Source of the DNA: Corythucha ciliata
Taxonomy: Eukaryota > Arthropoda > Insecta > Hemiptera > Tingidae
Direction of reading: 5' to 3'
Assembly (NCBI GenBank): GCA_038030265.1
Contig: CM075938.1
Coordinates: forward strand, 17,027,009-17,091,008
Length of the DNA: 64,000 nucleotides
Shown: positions 1 through 11,520 of the stretch, piece after piece
Numbering within the stretch: position 1 is the stretch's first letter
Layout of the letters: every line of letters starts with the position of its first letter
Notes under the pieces: model-generated
Told to the model about the DNA's origin: nothing
The model's database searches: none
The model's input: only the letters and a program-made list of their open reading frames with translations
Position numbers and translations under genes: made by a program

Positions 1-1410
1 TAACCCATTCGAAAAGATGCGTGGCGGAGATTTTGAGAAAGGGAGTGAGACAGAAAATAAAATCGATTTGCCTCGTGAGAGATATTTCCTTCGAGCGCTA
101 TAAAACATGTAAAATCTTCTTAACATCGCCTTTATAAACAACAAAAGGACTCTTATTGCCGAGCGAGTAATTAGTAGTTTTAAGGGCGCAACTTAAACCG
201 CTGATTTATACGACTTCGCGGTCGACAGCGAAATAACGGAAACGTGGACTTGGCGCTTTTGTTAATTTCTCGTAAGTTATATTCCAGGCACCTGCGGCGA
301 AAAGCAAATAGTGAAATTAATAAGCTCCTGAGATTTTTATATGGAATATGAAAAAGAAGTAGGCGCATTGCAAAGGTGGTGAAGAGGGTGGGATTTTTAC
401 TTTAGAGCTTCGGTAGTTAAAGGAAGTTGGTCTAGTCGGAAGTTTCTTTTCTTTATAGTAGGGAGAACAGAAGAGGAGTTATAGCCATCATATCAGCTAG
501 CAAACGATCGTAGTGAAAAGTGGTCGTTAAAAACGGGTGGGTCGTCGTCGGGAGGCTTTTTCAAAGACACGCGACGAACTTGAAAGTTTAAACTATGAAA
601 GGGGAGGGGGCGGGTAAGAGGTTGTTAAAGTAACTCAGACGCGAATTACGATGGTATAGATCGTGTGATTCGGTTTTGCATAATGAGACGGTAAACGGCT
701 TACCCATTTTCGAATGCAAATCATACATGCCAATTATTGAAGTTGCTTTTATATTATAGGCATTTGTTCTTCTTGATTAAGTGATTAAACAAGTAAGGCG
801 CGGTTTTTCTTCCAAATACGTGCGCTAGTGGCGAAAAAAAGGTGTCATAACAGTAAGAATCACTTCAACGGTTCTTCCTGATCGAAAATCAGTCTTTATC
901 TTCTGATTCCCCGTGTCGAGAAACCTCGAGAGCAGTGGCGCCGATACTACAAACTATCAATTTACGCACGATCACAAAACTAAGTAAAGCCAGAGTTTCC
1001 GTTAAATACCGCAAAAACTGGCATAATTGGGCACATTTCACCGCGAAGCCAGAAATCTGTCTCGATACTGAATTTTTTCTCTTCTTGATCAGAAATGGCG
1101 ACTTATCGGCCAGGAATCTGATAATGTCGCCTCAGAATCTTAGTTTTCGTCCCCGTGAGCGGTATCTTAACCGAGAAACTAAACATTTGACTCCATTATC
1201 GGCCATTCTAAAGCCTACAGATGCTTCCTGCCCATGAAATGTGAACGTCGCCTCTACTCCTCTAGAAAGTCAGCAGGAATGCTCCCCAGTCTTATTCGTA
1301 CCTTGGTTGGGTAAACATCGGAGTGTTTAAAAGTTGAAAGTTATTGTGAAAAGTGCGAACGTGTTCCAAATGGATGAGGACTGTAAACCAGACTGCACTA
1401 AGGGCACTAA
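1..1410. other. Unassigned AT-rich DNA
   Basis: I see no recognisable gene, RNA or repeat here. Open frames such as 935-1237 on the plus strand show no known motif and look like chance. Confidence 0.5.
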
Positions 1411-1427
1411 GTACTCGCTTCGGAGGT

Positions 1428-1467
<40 letters not shown>

Positions 1468-1511
1468 GGCCCCCTGCGCATGGATGACACGCAAAATCGT
1501 TCCACATTTTT
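1411..1511 (+). pseudogene. U6 snRNA pseudogene
   Basis: The stretch follows the U6 spliceosomal RNA sequence from its 5' stem-loop through the conserved ACAGAGA box and the CATGGCCCC-like segment to the final TTTTT. Compared with insect U6 it has an extra C in the C-run, a single base change in GCGCAAGG, and lacks about seven bases before the terminal GTTCCACATTTTT. That deletion removes part of the 3' stem, so I call it a pseudogene. The 5' stem reads GTAC...GTAC and still pairs. The U6 3' end runs straight into LINE sequence at about 1512. I did not look for an upstream snRNA promoter in detail and saw no clear one. Confidence 0.85.
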
Positions 1512-3885
1512 GCCCGCTCTACCGAGGCCGAGTCCCCAACCTGGGCCCACACACAATAATAGCGCCGCCTCAGTCCCACGCATCGCAGGCAACTACGATT
1601 GCAGTGCTTCAACAAGGGCTTCACCTCTTTATATTCCACAATGGTCTACAACCCACATCACTTCCATCACTATCACTCAGGGCAATCGTACCACATAATG
1701 TATCCATTTATATTCCACCATCACAGCATTTTACTATGGCAATAAAATACTTTATGACCTCAGTAACCTACTTGATGCACAGCACGACCGTAACGTCACC
1801 ATCGAAGGAAATGAAAATGATATCATCATGGGGCTCAACAGCCGTAAATGCGAGAGGTGAAGCGCTTTACACGTTGGCAACACAATAAGACCTAATCCTA
1901 CTGAATGATCAGACGTTAGGACCCACCTTTATTGGGCCTCGAGGCCAATCTTACATCGACGTCACTCTGGTATCGCGCAGTATGCGTAATCACGCCGGAA
2001 CTGGAATCTGTGTTTGCTTGCATCTAGGATACTTCCCTGTCGCGTGGAAGAGCTGCCAATTACGCATCCTTCTAAAGGGTCCCCATCGGGATAGGTCACT
2101 GCCAGGCTCGTAACGTCCTATAAGCATAATGTCAACTGAGGCTTAAGTTTTCGAAAAGCTTATCCTAACTGCATTGCAGCCATTCCTCGAAGCTAGGGCG
2201 CATCCATTACAGTATGGTGGCATGCCCGGGTGCTCGACAGCACATGCCCTAAACCGGCTCAGGGAGGAACTAGCGACGCCTTCGCGAAATACTACTGTGG
2301 TTCTCTTCTTGGACATCTCAGGAGCATTTAACGAGCAATGGCAGCCGGCTATCCTAACTGTCCTGCGTGAAACGAGAATCCCATCCAACTTGTACCGCCT
2401 CCTTTGTAGCTACTTCACTGTCAGAACTGCGTACTGCAATGGCGTAACCTAACTTATCACCGCAGGATGTCTCCAAGGAGCGGTCCTCATCTGCGCCCTT
2501 CGGGCTTTAACTTTCAGAGAACTACTGCGACGCCTCACGAATCTTAATTTCCAAACAATCGCGTATGTTGATGACTTGGCTATCATCATTAGAGCCCCCG
2601 ATAATGATCTCCTCTGTGACCGCGTCTTTGAAGCCTTGAAGGGCGTAGAACAATGGTGTGATTCAACGCGCCTGCGTCTCGCCATCTCCAAACACAAACA
2701 TTCGTCGCTCGGGGCCGAATACGCACCAACCACATATTACTTCGAGACGGGAGAACTCTCCACCTAACCAAAAACCCGTTTACCTTGGCGTAATCCTAGA
2801 CCGCCGTTTCACACCGTCACCACATCTCCAACTGTTACGGGAGCGAATTCTACCAATTCGTCGTTTCCTTCGTGAACTTTCCGGCCTAGGATGGGGGGCA
2901 TCTCTATCCTCAAGACTCGTATATTACCAGCAGGTACTGGTTCCACGCATCCTTTATGGGTGTATTGCATCGTGGCCCCGTGATAGTCAGCGTGCTAAAA
3001 ACAAGGTTCTCACGATGATTCAGCGTCTGATACTACTACAGAAGCATAAAGCATACGATACCACAGCGTACTCAACATGCCATGTTCTGGTTGGCGTCTC
3101 CCCAACAGACCTTGTTCTCTATGAGAACCTTGCAATCCAACTTAAACGCCTGAATTCGGATCTTCCACGGCCAGACTGGATTATAGCAGTTCCTGATGAG
3201 GAGGTTTTTACCTCGTACCGTCGAGCTGCAAGGCGTGCCTTGATTGGCAATCACGATGGGACCAAAACAACACTGGACGTCATCTACATAGCATTATTCC
3301 CTCGATTCAGCAGCGCATGCGTATGCCTCACCTCCGTCTACTAACCTATCCTGCGATCCAGCTCCGCACTAGACAATGTAGCTTTAACGGCAAACTCCAC
3401 TTCTATAGGAGAAGAGACTCGCCTGATAGCCCATGCGGCCACCGAGAAGAGACCACAGCCATGTCCTCTGGAGCTGTCCAAGTTACACGGATCTCCGCGT
3501 CATCTGGAATCGATCTCGATTACCACACCATTTAATAACCTCTCGAGCAGCTGTTCAGCGGTTGAACGGATTTGCTAGGGGATGGTACCATTGAAGAGGT
3601 CTCGGGGCAACTAGGGCCCACACTAATATCCCGCTTGCATCAACTTTCTGATTCAGCCTTCTATGCCGAGTTGGATTGATGTTGCGGGTAAGCGACGAGC
3701 AATCTCTGATCCCTCTGACCCCACTGATATCCTTCTGACCTCCCCGGCACACCCGTCCCAATCCCCTACACACCTGACTGCTCCAGTTCACTTAACTCGA
3801 AGTGGTGAAACACTTTTTTTACGCTGACTCCGAGTTACCCGTAGCTCAAACCTTAACTCTCGGTGGTGAAATCCGCGATAAAAGA
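1512..3885 (+). mobile_element. 5'-truncated R1-type LINE fused to U6
   Basis: The element begins immediately after the U6 sequence and contains, in order, the end of an apurinic-type endonuclease (about 1780-1980), a reverse transcriptase (2174-3300) and a C-terminal zinc-knuckle region (3430-3594). There is no RNase H domain, which fits the R1 group and not the I group. A probable 3' UTR follows to about 3885 and holds two similar GGTGAAA segments; the exact 3' end is unclear. The 5' part of the LINE is missing, and its place is taken by U6. Confidence 0.75.
1780..3594 (+). pseudogene. LINE ORF2 remnant (EN-RT-zinc knuckle)
   Basis: This is the broken polyprotein of the R1-type LINE. Endonuclease remains include WGSTAVNARG and, downstream in another frame, SYIDVTL. 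The RT shows VLFLDISGAF and the catalytic YVDDLAII at 2564-2587. A TAA stop interrupts the RT frame at 2450-2452, the frame shifts near 2765 (continuing as KPVYLGVILDRRF), and shifts again near 3310-3340. The C-terminal part reads SPDSPCGHREETTA and, after another shift, HVLWSCP, a CCHC-like knuckle; the frame ends at TGA 3592-3594. These lesions rule out a working enzyme. Confidence 0.8.
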
Positions 3886-3931
3886 ATTAGTTTTGTTTAC
3901 AACTTTACTGTTCTTGAGAGAATCGTCTTAA

Positions 3932-3938
3932 AACGGAT

Positions 3939-3942
<4 letters not shown>
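3932..3942. repeat. LINE target-site duplication, copy 1
   Basis: The 11-bp sequence AACGGATATCC directly precedes the T-run and recurs exactly at 5257-5267, bracketing the minus-strand LINE. Confidence 0.9.
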
Positions 3943-4003
<61 letters not shown>

Positions 4004-5256
4004 TCGGACGGTCTCCCGACTCTGAAGGTGCCAAAAGCCTTTCGGCCCATACACCATACCCACTTGGGGCCCGGACTCGGGAGAGCCTAGTACGGCTCCT
4101 CAAACCTATTTATCCTTTCCAGCAAACTCAGGAGACGGGTCCCATTCTCCTTTGAGAAGCTGGGGAAGGATATCCTATCGTCACCAAAAATGGTGTATCT
4201 GGCCGCCGCGTAGCCGTCACACTCGTATACGACGTGCTCCGCGGTTTCCTCAGCCTCCCACACCTTTCGCTCCCCTACTGCCCCCATGATTGACAGATGC
4301 CTATTAAGGGCGTAATGTCCTGTATACATCCCTACTATCGCCTAAGCTTAACCCGTGTTAGTCCCAGCAACCATGCCGAAGCTTCCTGGTCTTCCTCATT
4401 GATTCCCAGTTTTGCTTGCCGGCACCCGGGTTCAGTCCGCCATCTCCTCAGGGCTTGGTCACTGGCCCAGGCCCTTATCTCCCTCAAGACCACCCTTCGG
4501 GCAATGCCCACCGATGGTTCAGGTCCTATTACCTGCTGGTCCGCGCCACGCTTGGCCAGCTCGTCTGCTTTTTCATCCTCTATGACCAGGGATCCATCCC
4601 AACGTTAGGGAGTTCCCTTCGCCCTGGAGGTCCTGTATCCCTACTCTGCAACTCGCCACGGCCGCTGAGTCCACCACGGGTTTGGTGATCGCCCCCAGCG
4701 CCGCCCTGCTATCAGAGTAGATACCGATCGCCCTACCAGTCACTTTCCGCTTCAGTAGCTCCCGAATACAAGCATCGATCGCTACCACCTCGGCCTGGAA
4801 AACTGTGGTGTGTCCCCCTAGCGGGTTACTTATTTCCACCCCCAGCTCCGGCATGAAAATTCCAGCTCCGGTCGGCCCTTCCTGACCCTACTTGGAGCCG
4901 TCCGTGTAACACACCAGCTCCCCTTGCCGGGATTCCCAACCTTTTTCTCTCATAATGACTCTCTGTTTGATTTTGGTCGAGAAGTCATTCCTTTTAACCA
5001 CGTAATCCGGCCTAAGTGCCGAGGATGGGGATACTCTATTTAAATCCCCTTCCCAGTCCCATTGGCCCTGCCTGGCCCGCTTTAGGCCTCCCTGGCATCT
5101 CAACCTGTAGGCAACTTCAAGTGCCCGGCCCCTGACTTAAATGTCCAAGGGCTTCAGGCCTAGTAATCTTTCCATGGCCCTCGTAGGGGTTGTCCGGAAT
5201 GGCCCCAAAATCGCCAGGCAAGGAAGCCTTTGTATTTTTGCGAGCCTATCCGCCCC
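3943..5256 (-). mobile_element. 5'-truncated RNase H-bearing LINE with poly(A) tail
   Basis: On the minus strand this element ends in a 55-base A-tail (T-run at 3943-3997) and is bounded by the 11-bp duplication AACGGATATCC, the hallmark of target-primed reverse transcription. It holds only the last part of ORF2: RT thumb, RNase H and C-terminal zinc-knuckle-like region. The RNase H domain places it in the I/LOA-like LINEs, unlike the plus-strand LINE next to it. It landed in sequence just downstream of that LINE, so it is the younger insertion. Confidence 0.9.
4087..5256 (-). pseudogene. LINE ORF2 C-terminal remnant (RT thumb-RNase H)
   Basis: Reading on the minus strand, residues like QRLPCLAILGPFRTTPTRAM mark the end of the RT. 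RNase H follows with CYTDGSK, FQAEVVAIDA, YSDSRAALGA and LGWIPGHRG, which carry the acidic catalytic residues. The C-terminus shows MYTGHYALNRHL and EETAEHVVYEC. In-frame stops occur at about 5135-5137 (after the PLDI motif) and 4888-4890 (just after TDGSK), and the frame shifts near 4340, so it is dead. Confidence 0.85.
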
Positions 5257-5267
5257 AACGGATATCC
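5257..5267. repeat. LINE target-site duplication, copy 2
   Basis: Exact second copy of AACGGATATCC at the 5' end of the minus-strand LINE, paired with 3932-3942. Confidence 0.9.
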
Positions 5268-5495
5268 TTGGAATTAGAACTAATGGCTCAACCGACCGAA
5301 GAGTTAAAGTAATGTATTGCATAAAAGTTGGGAGGAGGGGGTGTGAATTCAAGATAACTTTCCTCTGACATGTAAAATGAATTTTCTTCACAGAAGTGTC
5401 ATGACTGCCCGTCAACAATTCATTCTTCTCGTGCGCCTCATTTTATTTTGGGATATAGGTATATCAAATTGAAACAAATTAGTAACATCGTTATA
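5268..5495. other. Unassigned spacer
   Basis: The old target DNA of the LINE insertion, up to the mariner end. I recognise nothing in it. Confidence 0.4.
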
Positions 5496-6527
5496 CAGGG
5501 TGAATTTTTGGTAGTGTTGCAAAAAAAAATAGGCAAAAACTGCATGGAAAATGGAATAAAATGCGACCTTTCCGAGCGTTATATCGTGCACCGTTTAGGA
5601 GATATGATTTTTTTTTTGTAATTTCCCTTGAAAATTTGATTTTTTGGCAAAAGCTGTCAATTTGTCAGACGTCACTTCATTAAAGTTCAAGTGTGACCAC
5701 ACGTTCTGAAAGCTAGGAAAAGTATCTTTTAGATTGATGTTCGTGTCACTTTGCGTGAGAATACTATAAACACTCTTTTTCGATGCTCAAAATTGAAGGT
5801 TTCAAGGGTAGTTTTTTTTGACAGATTTCTGAAAATTTCCCCTCCCACCGTTTTTTTTTTTTCGCACCTGCAAGCTATCACAAAAACTTGCGTATGATAT
5901 AAGCTTTCTAATGAACCCTCACTTTTTTGAATTAGTCGTCCGGAACTCTCTAAAACATGGCCCGTTTTAAAAAAAATCGTGATGTTTCAAACGAAAATTA
6001 ACCTTGAGAACAAACGATTGAAGTCAGAGTCTATGATAAAAATAAGTACTTCTAAATTACTAGGCGGCAAGATTGATTTTAGTTTTTTATGGGAGCGTTT
6101 TAGAGATGCAATGACAATCCTACAACTTCATGCCCTTACTCGGGACAGATTTTTGGAATCTGCAGCGACTCTCTCTCAAGGTTTGTGAACTTCCGCCTCT
6201 GGTACTCCAAAAAATTACAAAAAACTCAAGCGATTTTCAGTTGATGTGGAACCGAAAATTTCGGACACACGTCTCTTTACCATTGGAGCGCCCTATTTCT
6301 TTAATCGAGACTAGATTATTGGAGTAAAGCTAAGAGTACGACACTAGGAGTATTTTTCATTAAGGAGTAATGACTCATGCTATTTTCAAAATGGCTTCCG
6401 CGAACTTGCGGTGGTCACTTCCGCATCATCCAGCTGTCACTTTAAAGTCTGCATTTCTCTTAGATGCGAAAATTCAAGCTTATTCTGGCCCATTGACTCA
6501 CAGAAATCTCGCAAGTTGCCCCTTTTT
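5496..6527 (-). mobile_element. Mariner copy A, 3' part only
   Basis: The end CAGGGTGAATTTTTGG next to TA is the counterpart of the 3' end of the mariner at 18257-20253. The two are inverted copies over about 0.9 kb: a long 3' non-coding region and then the last codons of the transposase. The match stays clear to about 6500. It then stops at a TTAA (6528-6531) where a piggyBac-type end begins, so the 5' part of this copy was either separated by the piggyBac insertion or lost. No intact frame remains. Confidence 0.75.
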
Positions 6528-6817
6528 TTAACCCTTCAGGGACGAAGAAAAAAATACCTTTTTTTTCTAATTTGATCAAATATTTGTGTTTCAGTAGTGA
6601 CTAGTAGTGCTGAAAAAATATTATTTTTTTCATATTTTCATTTCAGTAGTGGTGGGGGGCCGTGTTCATATGATCATGCCAGTCCTTCCCACTGATGTTT
6701 TTTTTTATTATTATTTATCATGTGGTAGCTAATTAATTAGGCAATGTTCGTTTCAGGTTAATGTTTTTTTATATAGAAAAAAAGGTCAATAAAGGTGAGA
6801 AGTGCAATAAAAATATT

Positions 6818-7056
6818 TTATTTAGAGTGGAAGGGGGCAAAACAAGAAATACGTAGCCCTACATCGCACTTGGGGCACATTGTACGGACTGTGCTCGTAC
6901 AGTCTTCCTTGGCGCATCTTCTCCTTGGACCTTCGGAAACAAAGTGCCTTATATCATCGTAGCGAACATCTGGTGGAACCCGGGATGCTTTTGGTCGAGC
7001 TGATGTTGATGCCTTAGCTCGAGACTTGTATTCTGTCTTCGCTGATGTCAGGTAGT
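6818..7056 (-). pseudogene. piggyBac transposase, C-terminal cysteine-rich part
   Basis: The minus strand encodes the zinc-binding tail typical of piggyBac transposases: CAKEDC, then CPKCDVGL, then CFAPFH. It ends at a TAA at 6818-6820 that overlaps an AATAAA signal. Its first codons continue the middle block across the gypsy insertion through the duplicated GTAGT. The cysteine/histidine spacing is intact in this block. It is not separately functional. Confidence 0.9.
7052..7056. repeat. Gypsy TSD, copy 1
   Basis: GTAGT, repeated exactly at 13113-13117 on the other side of the retrotransposon. Confidence 0.85.
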
Positions 7057-7193
7057 TGTAGTATTTAGAGCTACTTAAAAACACCAGCACTTTTTAATAA
7101 TAGCGACAATAATCGAATAATTTTATAATTATCTTTTTTTACAATCAATCACATACATGTGTAACTCCTTGATGACATAGACAACCTAGTACA
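7057..7193 (-). repeat. Gypsy 3' LTR
   Basis: 137 bp, nearly identical to 12975-13112. On the minus strand it starts TGTACTAGG and ends AATACTACA. LTRs of this length are very short for gypsy elements. Confidence 0.95.
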
Positions 7194-7206
7194 TTCCTCC
7201 TCAACT

Positions 7207-10200
7207 TCATTTAAACATATGGAAGTCCTTCAATCTTTCCGGTATTTTTACTTGACAACCACTTCTTGTGAATACCATCGGCATTCTTTCTTCGACGGTT
7301 GATTCACTCTTACATTGGATGGACGGATCTTCTGAAAACGATGATGATTCAGTCATCAAATTTTCTGTCAAACAACCTTCATCTTCCTTGTCAGATGCTG
7401 TAGACGAAGTTGACGCAACAGATGGTGGTATTTGCTTGAAAAATGACGAGTTCCGGGTGCTCGTGCAGTCTTTGTTAGCTGCAGTCATTTGCGTCCCCTT
7501 TACATCAACTATTTCGAAAGGAACCGGATTTCAAGGAGACGTATACTTGTTTATTTTCTTTTGTTTCAGTAAAACCATTTCACCTTTCTCAAGTTCATGA
7601 TCCCTCACATGACGTTTGTTATCTGCATATTCCTTCATCTTCTTTTGACTATCCTCTTCATTTTTCCTCAACATTATTTCAATTTCATCATCTAAATTAT
7701 TTGAAAAGAAAGGAACAAGTCCTCTGAAATCTCCCCTGAAGATAACTCTAGCAGGTGCTATATGAGTCGAACAATGAGGTGTGACTCTACAGGGTGTTTC
7801 AGGAGGAATGTGCAATACTTTGCCATGTTGTAATACGCACCTGGACGCACCAAAAATACCATATAAGCATATGGTCGAAAGTGGTTACCTTACGAGATAT
7901 CGGCATTTTCCTGTTTTTCACGCTCTTCGTGACTTTTTTACACAAAGAGCTGGTTCACAGCTCGCAATCCAAGTTTAGACAAAAACTAAAGACTGATTCG
8001 GAAAGAGCAGAAAATTTCCTTCTCGAATCTATCGTTACAATGGGTTTTCGGAGTTAATTTGAACATGTAATCTGCATGCAAACATAGGAAAAATGAAATG
8101 CCAAAAATAGCAGGTGAATTTCAAGGTGGCGTACGTCAGCTGTTTTATGGTCTCATGAGTGGCAAAATTGATGAAAACTTCTCCATTCGATGGCCTTTCG
8201 AATGGTGTATTACAAACCGTATTTACGTGAACCATAAGGGCAGCAGGCACGCTGGAAACAGAAAAAACGTAGGAAAATGGTCGTATTGGAGCGATAATCA
8301 CTTGGGATTATGTCCTTAGCAGACCCTCTAATTTTCAAAATACGATTCAGTCTATGGGAGTAACTTCATTTCAACGGCGGTATGGCCTCTCGGCGTGCTC
8401 TACTAAGAAGGACAGAGTGCTCACCCCCCCCCCTCCCTTCTAATGAATCAATAATTTTTGATACATAGCTATAGCCACGCAGATAGTAGTAATCTGGGAC
8501 CCATGTGGTTTTCCCGCTCCCTTCCATCGCCATCATAACCCCCTCTCATGATGGCTAGAATTATTTTTCATGTCCACAGGAGGTATGAAATGCTTAAAAA
8601 GTCGACCATGCTTCTTATGTGACGGGTCTCTGGGCTCTTTTCATTAAAGAACGGGAGACTTGGCGTGTTTCTCAAAAGAAGTGTAAAAATTAGTGTCAAT
8701 GCCGAGTCAAGGACAAGGAATCTACCACCACCTCCGGGCTTGACGGCCGGCGGTGACAAGTGGTTGAAGTAACAATAATTATGGATCCATCCGTAGGAGT
8801 GGGGGCTGAGAAACTATCCTTCACATTTGAATTCATGTCTCACCGCCCCTAGATGAAGTTAGCATACCACCTTATCCTATAGCCGTCTTATTCTACAAAT
8901 TACAGGGGTCCGCTAAGGACATAATCCCAAGTGACTATCGCTCCAATACGACCATTTTCCCACGTTTTTTCTGTTTCTAGCGTGCCTGCTGCCCTCATGG
9001 TTCACGTAAATACGGTTTGTATTACACCATTCGAAAGGCCATCGAATGGAGAAGTTTTCATCAATTTTGCCACTCGTGAGACCATAAAACAGCTGACGTA
9101 CGCCACCTTGAAATTCACCTGCTATTTTTGGCATTTCATTTTTCCTGTGTTTGCATGCAGATTACATGTTCAAATTAACTCCGAAAACCCATTGTAACGA
9201 TAGATTCGAGAAGGAAATTTTCTGCTCTTTCCGAATCAGTCATTAGTTTTTGTCTAAACTTGGATTGCGAGCTGTGAACCCGCTCTTTGTGTAAAAAAGT
9301 CACGAAGAGCGTGAAAAACAGGAAAATGCCGATATCTCGTAAGGTAACCACTTTCGACCATATGCTTATATGGTATTTTTGGTGCGTCCAGGTGCGTACT
9401 ACAACATGGCAAAGTATTGCACATTCCTCCTGAAACACCCTGTATATTGCAACAGGTATTCTGGTAAAATATTTTCCCAATTTTTCTTCTCAATAACAGC
9501 TGTTCTGATTGTTTTATTCAAATTTTGCATGAAATGCTCGTCCCTTCCATTTGCTTCAGGCCACAAACTTGTGACCCTATGATGTTTAATTCCCATGTCA
9601 TCACAAAATCGAGAAAATTCATGGCCATTAAAAGGTGGACCATTATCTGTCCTTAATCGATAACGGAATAGCAAAGATGGAAACAATTTCGAACAATTTC
9701 CGAATAACTACACTCGAACACAATGATGAAATTGGTTCAGCAAAAGGGTATTTGCTGAAATCGTCAATGAGTACCATGAAGTATTTGTTGTTTGGATAAG
9801 GTCCTGAAAAATCCATCGATAAATTCTGCCACGCCCCCGAAGGAATAGGAGTGGGTTTAATGGGATCGCGTCTGACTTGAGACGAATTGGCTTGGCATGG
9901 AACGTAACGCCGCACAGTAGCTTCAACCATAGAATCCATTCTAGGGAACCAAACTTTACTACGAAGTAGTTGTTTCGACTTTGTAATGCCCTGATGACCC
10001 CGATGAGCCAAATCGACGACTGATTGCTGTAAAGAACATGGCATCACGATCCGAGGCCCTCTCAGTAAAATTCCATCTGAAGTTACAGCCAACTCATTCT
10101 TTAGGTTTTTGAACTGTGAAACGTCTTGTTGTAACCAATCTCCTGAGAAAATGGCAGAAACAACCTTCATTAAAGACTCGTCCTTCATTGTTTCCTCGGC

Positions 10201-11520
10201 AATTTGCGATCTTGACAAAGTCGAAGGCAATGAACTTTTAGTTAACAAATTAATGAAATTTTCCGCACTAACTGGGGCTTGCACCTTCAATGGGTGACGG
10301 GACATGTAATCAGATGGATTGTCTTTCCCTGAAATGTGCTGAATTGAGTAATCGAAACCCATTAACTTAAAACGCAAACGCTCCAATCTAGGCGAAGCTG
10401 GGGCATTAACATTGGTCAGCAGAGACACAAGTGGTTTATGATCAGTGTGAATAACAAATTTTGAACCGATCAAATAATCCTGAAAGTGTTCAACACCCCA
10501 CGCGACGGCAAGCATTTCTCGCTCGATCTGAGAATATCTCTTTTGAATGTCGTTCAAACTGACACTAGCACAAGCTATTATTTTTGCCCGTTTTTTACCT
10601 GGTTGCGCCAAAATTGCTGCTAACCCTTCTGGACCAGCATCCGTGTACAAGTGAGATGTTTTGGACAGGTCAAAAAAATTGTTTGTGACTGCATTCTCAA
10701 CTGTTGTTCTTACTTCTTCAAAACAATTTTGTTCAATTGAAGTCCAGCGCCAATCACTTTGTTTTTCTATGAGCTTGCGTAAAGGTTTTGTTTTATCGGC
10801 TAAACAAGGTATAAAACGCAACAAGAAACCAACCATCCCCAAAAAACTCCTAGTTTCATGAACATCCTTAGGGGGGTCTAATTCTTTAATAACCTTGACT
10901 TTAGCCGGATCTGCTTCTAATCCATTTTTTGACACCACATATCCAAGATAAGGAACAGATTCTTTGGAAAAAATACATTTCTTTGGATTTACAGTCAAGC
11001 CTATCTCCTTCAACCGCCGAAGAACTCTGTGCAACATAATATCATGCTCTTCCTTTGTTTTGCCAAAAACTAAAATGTCGTCACTGACATTAATGCAACC
11101 GTTAATACCAGCCAAACTATTACGAATAATTTTATGAAAATTTTCAGGAGCTGAAGTAATTCCCATGCTTAAGCGTTTGTAGCGAAATAAACCAATATGG
11201 GTAGTGAACGTAGTGATTTCCCGAGACGACTCATCTAAAACGATCTGATGGAATCCCTTATTCAAATCCAGTTTGGAAAATACTTGAGATCCTTCAACCA
11301 ACGAAATTATTTCCTCGATAGTAGGCATTGGGAAACGTTCTCTTAAAATAGCCTTATTAGGAACCCTCATATCAACACATAGCCTTATTGTACCATCTCT
11401 CTTCGGAACAACAACAATGGGAGATGCCCACGACGTCGGACCTACCACCTTCTCAACTATATCATCCTGTAACAATCTGTGAATTTCTTCCTCTACTTGT
11501 TTCCTGAGGTGATGAGAGGT
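7207..11520 (-). pseudogene. pol: Gypsy pol (RT-RNase H-integrase), broken
   Basis: On the minus strand, RT spans about 11475-10750 with FSKLDLNKGFHQI and the catalytic SDDILVFG box; a Ser-Asp-Asp form in place of Tyr-x-Asp-Asp is usual in K02A2.6-like elements. RNase H (about 10690-10300) shows YTDAGPEGLAA and HTDHKPL. Integrase has the zinc-binding HRGHQG...C, MDFSGPYP, then after a frameshift near 9660 LRTDNGPPFNG and PEANGRDE. A transposon (7790-9442) splits integrase between LLQY and RVTPHCSTHIAP. A TGA at about 7525-7531 and the frameshift at the protease-RT junction are further lesions. The tail ends at 7207 just before the 3' LTR. Confidence 0.93.
7790..9442. mobile_element. Long-TIR mariner-type element inside integrase
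   Basis: The element starts CAGGGTGTTTCAGG and ends with its inverse, with TA duplicated at 7788-7789 and 9443-9444. The inverted arms are about 550 bp each (to about 8342 and from about 8900) and around 90% or more identical by eye; the 560-bp centre is unrelated. No transposase is visible, so it is non-autonomous. The CAGGGT end and TA target match the mariner copies nearby. The arms each hold a similar 88-codon open frame (8035-8301 minus, 8931-9197 plus), which I take as a by-product of arm similarity. Confidence 0.88.

Noticed and set aside
935..1237. 100-codon plus-strand frame as a gene
   Set aside because: No start context, domain or similarity; basic composition typical of chance frames.
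8035..9197. Matching 88-codon frames in both arms of the 7790-9442 element as a possible protein gene
   Set aside because: They lie entirely inside the inverted repeats, so their similarity is expected; no domain is visible. Kept only as a check in the findings.
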